34,757 bases of DNA, taken from positions 1 to 34,757 of the forward strand of contig CAJLLB010000002.1 of assembly GCA_905207425.1 (NCBI GenBank). Direction: 5' to 3'. Positions 31,821 to 34,757 of this stretch are shown one piece after another (position 1 is the first letter of the stretch; each line of letters begins with the position of its first letter). The DNA comes from an uncultured Collinsella sp. (lineage in GTDB: Bacteria > Actinomycetota > Coriobacteriia > Coriobacteriales > Coriobacteriaceae). The position numbers and the translations under genes are program-made. The notes below the pieces were generated by a model, which saw only the letters and a program-made list of their open reading frames with translations, was not told the DNA's origin and made no database searches.

Positions 31821-34544
31821 CTACTTCTTCTTTTTGCTTGGCATCGAGACTTTGATGCCTTGGGCGGACTTGGTCACGCGAGAGCGCTTGGCTCCGGTAC
31901 TCTTCTTTTTCTTGGGCTGGGCCTGGGCCACGCCCTCAAGTGCGCGGGCCTCGGCCTCGCGAGCGGTGCGATCTTCGCGGCGCTGCGCCATGTCGGCGGC
32001 GACGCGCTTGGCAAAACGCTCGGCCGTCGAACCCGTCGAGCTCACCTTGCCGCCACCGCGACCCAGGTGAACGCGCACACCACGGCCAAAACCAGTTGCG
32101 GCATGACGACGACGCGGCTTGAGCGAATCCATCATCGTGGCGAGCTTAAAGAACACCGAGCAGGTAAAGATCACGATGACAGCCAAGATAACCATCTGGC
32201 CTATCGACAGGTTGGCAATAGACAGCAGCTCCGGGAATCCGATAACGCCCACCAGGATGCCGGCGACTACAAACACAAAGAGCACCACACGTAAGGGCGT
32301 GAGAGGCTGCGAGATGTGCCAGATCAGGCTGACGCTCGCCGCGCACGACGTAAGCAGGCACATCGTAGACAGCGTGAGCTGGCTAAAGCCAAACACGCGC
32401 GCCACAAAGATATCGAGCGCCGCAGCCAAAATGACTGCAATCGACGGCGGCAGCGCACGCTTGAGTACGTTCGTCAAAAATGACCCCTTCACGCGAGCAT
32501 TGTTGGGCTCCAAACCCAGCACAAAGCCCGGCGCGCCGATGCAGAAGAAGTTGATGAGTGTCATCTGGATGGGCTCGAAGGGGTACGGCGGCAGTGCAAT
32601 GCACAGCGCCGCCAGGCCCATCGAGAACAGCGTCTTGGTCAGGAACAGCGAGGCCGAACGCTGCAGGTTGTTGATGGAGCGACGGCCCTCGGCCACCACG
32701 GCGGGCATCGAGGCAAAGTCGTTGTCGACGAGTACGATCTCGGCCACGTTACGTGCGGCATCGGAGCCAGCCGCCATGGCCACGGAGCAGTCGGCCTCCT
32801 TGAGCGCCAGCACGTCGTTGACGCCGTCGCCCGTCATGGCCACGGTGTGCTCGCGGCGCTTGAGCGCCTGCACGAGCTCGCGCTTCTGCTGCGGGGTCAC
32901 ACGACCAAAGACATGGTAGCGGTCCACTGCGGCATCGAGCTTGGCCGGCGTATCGAGCGTCGTGGCGTCCACATAAGCGTCCGCCCCCGGCACGCCCACC
33001 ACGCGCGCGATCGACGACACTGTACGCGGGTCGTCGCCGCTGATCACGTTGAGGGTCACGCCCTGCTCGTTAAAGTAGCCGATGGTCTCGGCCGCCGAGG
33101 TACGAATCTCGTCGCGGATGGTCACAAAGCCCACGGGCTCGGCCTCGCCCACCATATCGCCATCGGGCGTAAAGCCGTCCACGCGCGCCACCACGAGCAC
33201 GCGGCAGGTATCGGCAAGCTCGGCGACACGGTTCTCGACCTGGGCAAAAACACGATCAGAGAGCACAAACTGCGCCGCACCCATCACATAGGAGCCCTGC
33301 GCAAACGAAGCGCCACTCCATTTTTTAGACGACGAGAATGGAATGACCGACAGCGGCTCAGACACCTCGACCGGGCGATCGGCGTAATAGTTGAGCAGCG
33401 CCTGGCAGGTCTCGTTGGCATCGGCCGAAGTCGCACGCGCGACGTTAGCCAGCGCAAAATCGAGCACCGTGGTATCGACGGGAACGGCCGCCTCGTCCGA
33501 GCCGGCGCCTAGGCTCACGCCCTCAACCGGCAGCGGATACGTGCCCTCGACCTCCATGCGGCCCGACGTGATGGTGCCCGTCTTGTCCAGGCACAGCACG
33601 TCGACGCGAGCGAGTGTCTCGATGCAGTAGAGCTGCTGCGCCAGCACCTTGCGGCGAGCCAGGCGCACCGTGGCGATGGCGAGCACCGACGAGGTCAGCA
33701 GCACCAGGCCTTGCGGGATCATGCCCAGCAGGGCGCCCACCGTGGACAGCAGCGCCGACGAAGGCACATGACCAGCCAACAGCTCGGAGAAACACCACGA
33801 AAGCGCGCTATCGCCCGGGGTTCCCGCGGCATCCCACAGTTCGCTCACACTCGAGGCAAACAACGCCAAACCGAGCGGGATCATGATGATGCTCGCAAAG
33901 CGAACGATGGCGTTAAGCGCGTTCATGATCTCGGAATTAACCTTTTTGACGTACTTGGCCTCGTTATTAATTTTGGCCACGTAGTTGTCGGCGCCGACAT
34001 GGATCACGCGGGCGCGCAGCAGGCCCGAGTCGATAAAGCTGCCGCTCATGAGCTCGGAACCGGGCTGTTTCTTAATAAGGTCGCTCTCGCCCGTCAGCAG
34101 ACTCTCGTTCACGAGCGCCTCGCCCGAAACCACCACGGCGTCGGCGGGAATCTGGTCGCCGCGCCCCAGGCGGATGATGTCGTCGAGCACGATCTGGTCC
34201 AGGTCGAGCTCCACCTCGGCGCCGTCGCGCACCGCGATGGCCTTCTTGGAGGTCAGCAGCGTGAGCTTATCGACCATCTTCTTGGAACGCATGGACTGGA
34301 TGACGCCAATAGCGGTATTGAGGAACACCACGAACAGGAACGTCAGATTCTTAAACGAACCGGTCAAAATGACCAGGAACGCCAAGATCACGTTGATCAA
34401 ATTGAACAACGTGCAGAGGTTCTCGATGATGAGCTCTTTGACCGACTTGGTCTTGAGCTCCATGTTGCGGTTGATCTTACCGGCGGCGATGCGCTCCTCG
34501 ACCTCGGCGGTCGAGAGTCCGCGCTCGATATCCGTTGCTGCCAT
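31821..34544 (-). CDS. P-type cation-transporting ATPase
   Basis: A 907-residue P-type ATPase. The actuator motif TGES is near 151-154, the phosphorylation site DKTGTIT near 320-326, and the hinge motif is in AMTGDGVNDVLALKEADC. About ten membrane segments are visible; the P(E)GL-like motif of membrane helix 4 reads IPQGL. Overall layout is nearest to CtpE-type calcium pumps and other P2-like ATPases, but the ion cannot be assigned from sequence alone. It has an unusual tail of about 100 basic residues after the last membrane segment, ending in a Lys cluster. I chose the ATG at 34544 (MAATDIERG), with GGGA 6 bases upstream; an ATG at 34556 is also possible. A terminator and structured leader lie directly upstream. 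Confidence 0.9.
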   Translation of the reverse strand: MAATDIERGLSTAEVEERIAAGKINRNMELKTKSVKELIIENLCTLFNLINVILAFLVILTGSFKNLTFLFVVFLNTAIGVIQSMRSKKMVDKLTLLTSKKAIAVRDGAEVELDLDQIVLDDIIRLGRGDQIPADAVVVSGEALVNESLLTGESDLIKKQPGSELMSGSFIDSGLLRARVIHVGADNYVAKINNEAKYVKKVNSEIMNALNAIVRFASIIMIPLGLALFASSVSELWDAAGTPGDSALSWCFSELLAGHVPSSALLSTVGALLGMIPQGLVLLTSSVLAIATVRLARRKVLAQQLYCIETLARVDVLCLDKTGTITSGRMEVEGTYPLPVEGVSLGAGSDEAAVPVDTTVLDFALANVARATSADANETCQALLNYYADRPVEVSEPLSVIPFSSSKKWSGASFAQGSYVMGAAQFVLSDRVFAQVENRVAELADTCRVLVVARVDGFTPDGDMVGEAEPVGFVTIRDEIRTSAAETIGYFNEQGVTLNVISGDDPRTVSSIARVVGVPGADAYVDATTLDTPAKLDAAVDRYHVFGRVTPQQKRELVQALKRREHTVAMTGDGVNDVLALKEADCSVAMAAGSDAARNVAEIVLVDNDFASMPAVVAEGRRSINNLQRSASLFLTKTLFSMGLAALCIALPPYPFEPIQMTLINFFCIGAPGFVLGLEPNNARVKGSFLTNVLKRALPPSIAVILAAALDIFVARVFGFSQLTLSTMCLLTSCAASVSLIWHISQPLTPLRVVLFVFVVAGILVGVIGFPELLSIANLSIGQMVILAVIVIFTCSVFFKLATMMDSLKPRRRHAATGFGRGVRVHLGRGGGKVSSTGSTAERFAKRVAADMAQRREDRTAREAEARALEGVAQAQPKKKKSTGAKRSRVTKSAQGIKVSMPSKKKK

Positions 34545-34574
34545 ACCACGTCCCATCACGTCGCGTCGGTATAA

Positions 34575-34609
34575 GAAAAACCGCCCGGACCATGCGAGGT
34601 TCGGACGGT
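34575..34609 (-). terminator. Leader terminator 31 bases before the P-type ATPase
   Basis: On the minus strand ACCGTCCGAACC (34598-34609) pairs with GGTCCGGGCGGT (34580-34591), 12 bp with one mismatch and one wobble, followed by TTTTTCTTAT. A second terminator already ends the upstream gene at 34722-34753, so this one most likely regulates the ATPase. Confidence 0.8.
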
Positions 34610-34700
34610 CTTACGTTCGATGGTGCCCCGTCTGCCTAGATTCTAGAACCGAGATCTGCGCCGTTGGGACCGTCGTGCTGCTCAGGATACCACGGGCGGC
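34610..34700 (-). promoter_or_regulatory. Candidate riboswitch-like leader of the P-type ATPase
   Basis: The roughly 110 bases between two terminators can fold. TGGTATCC (34685-34692) can close a stem with GGGGCACCA (34621-34629). A GACGGTC in the leader (34668-34674) is exactly complementary to GACCGTC at the base of the terminator's 5' arm (34604-34610), giving a possible anti-terminator. I cannot match it to a known riboswitch class with confidence; metal-sensing classes such as NiCo are the first to test. Confidence 0.45.
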
Positions 34701-34721
34701 GTAGCGTCATCTTTTCTCGAG

Positions 34722-34753
34722 AAAAAAGCCCGCCCGGTATAACCCGAGCGGGC
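34722..34753 (-). terminator. Terminator of a gene beyond the right edge
   Basis: Minus strand: GCCCGCTCGG (34744-34753) pairs with CCGGGCGGGC (34728-34737), one wobble, 6-base loop, followed by TTTTTTCTC. It marks the end of a minus-strand gene outside the window. Confidence 0.9.
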
Positions 34754-34757
34754 CGCG

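Overview
The window is about 34.8 kb of fairly GC-rich, densely coding chromosome. Nearly every gene lies on the minus strand; the only plus-strand gene I can support is dinB. Gene content and order fit a member of the Actinomycetota class Coriobacteriia, most likely Collinsella or a close relative. The evidence is a pyruvate phosphate dikinase with its bifunctional regulator, a complete mreBCD-pbp2-rodA cluster, the paired radical-SAM/DUF2344 genes in front of rplU-rpmA-obg, and many TTG starts. The genus is an inference, not a measurement.

Layout from left to right (transcription runs mostly right to left). 1-2655: the start of a ComM/YifB ATPase gene (cut by the window edge), a YraN-type nuclease, RNase HII and ribosomal protein L19. 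2866-9834: glyQ and glyS (two-subunit glycyl-tRNA synthetase), the PPDK regulatory protein, then ppdK behind a repeat-rich intergenic region. 9894-12409: the ribosome-linked operon rpsP-khpA-rimM-trmD-lepB, in which both trmD and lepB carry frameshifts. 12611-13864: dinB on the plus strand. 13900-14820: a REP-associated tyrosine transposase gene bracketed by inverted REP-like palindromes. 14820-18823: rplU-rpmA-obg-nadD-yqeK-rsfS. 18891-28496: mreB-mreC-mreD-pbp2-rodA-DUF697 gene-radical SAM-DUF2344, apparently one long operon. 28612-31717: a cyclophilin, a TPR membrane protein and a zinc-ribbon membrane protein. 31821-34544: a P-type cation ATPase with a structured leader that ends in an intrinsic terminator.

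Most of the window is housekeeping: translation and ribosome maturation (L19, S16, L21, L27, RimM, TrmD, Obg, RsfS, GlyQS), NAD synthesis, cell-wall elongation, and PEP/pyruvate interconversion with its regulator. Points worth a second look are the REPtron-like transposase unit, the candidate attenuator or riboswitch before the ATPase, helically phased GGTAAA repeats upstream of ppdK, two adjacent frameshifted housekeeping genes, a possible leaderless dinB transcript, and uncharacterised membrane or accessory proteins (DUF697, TPR and zinc-ribbon). I found no tRNA, rRNA or CRISPR array, and no intergenic stretch longer than 300 bases.
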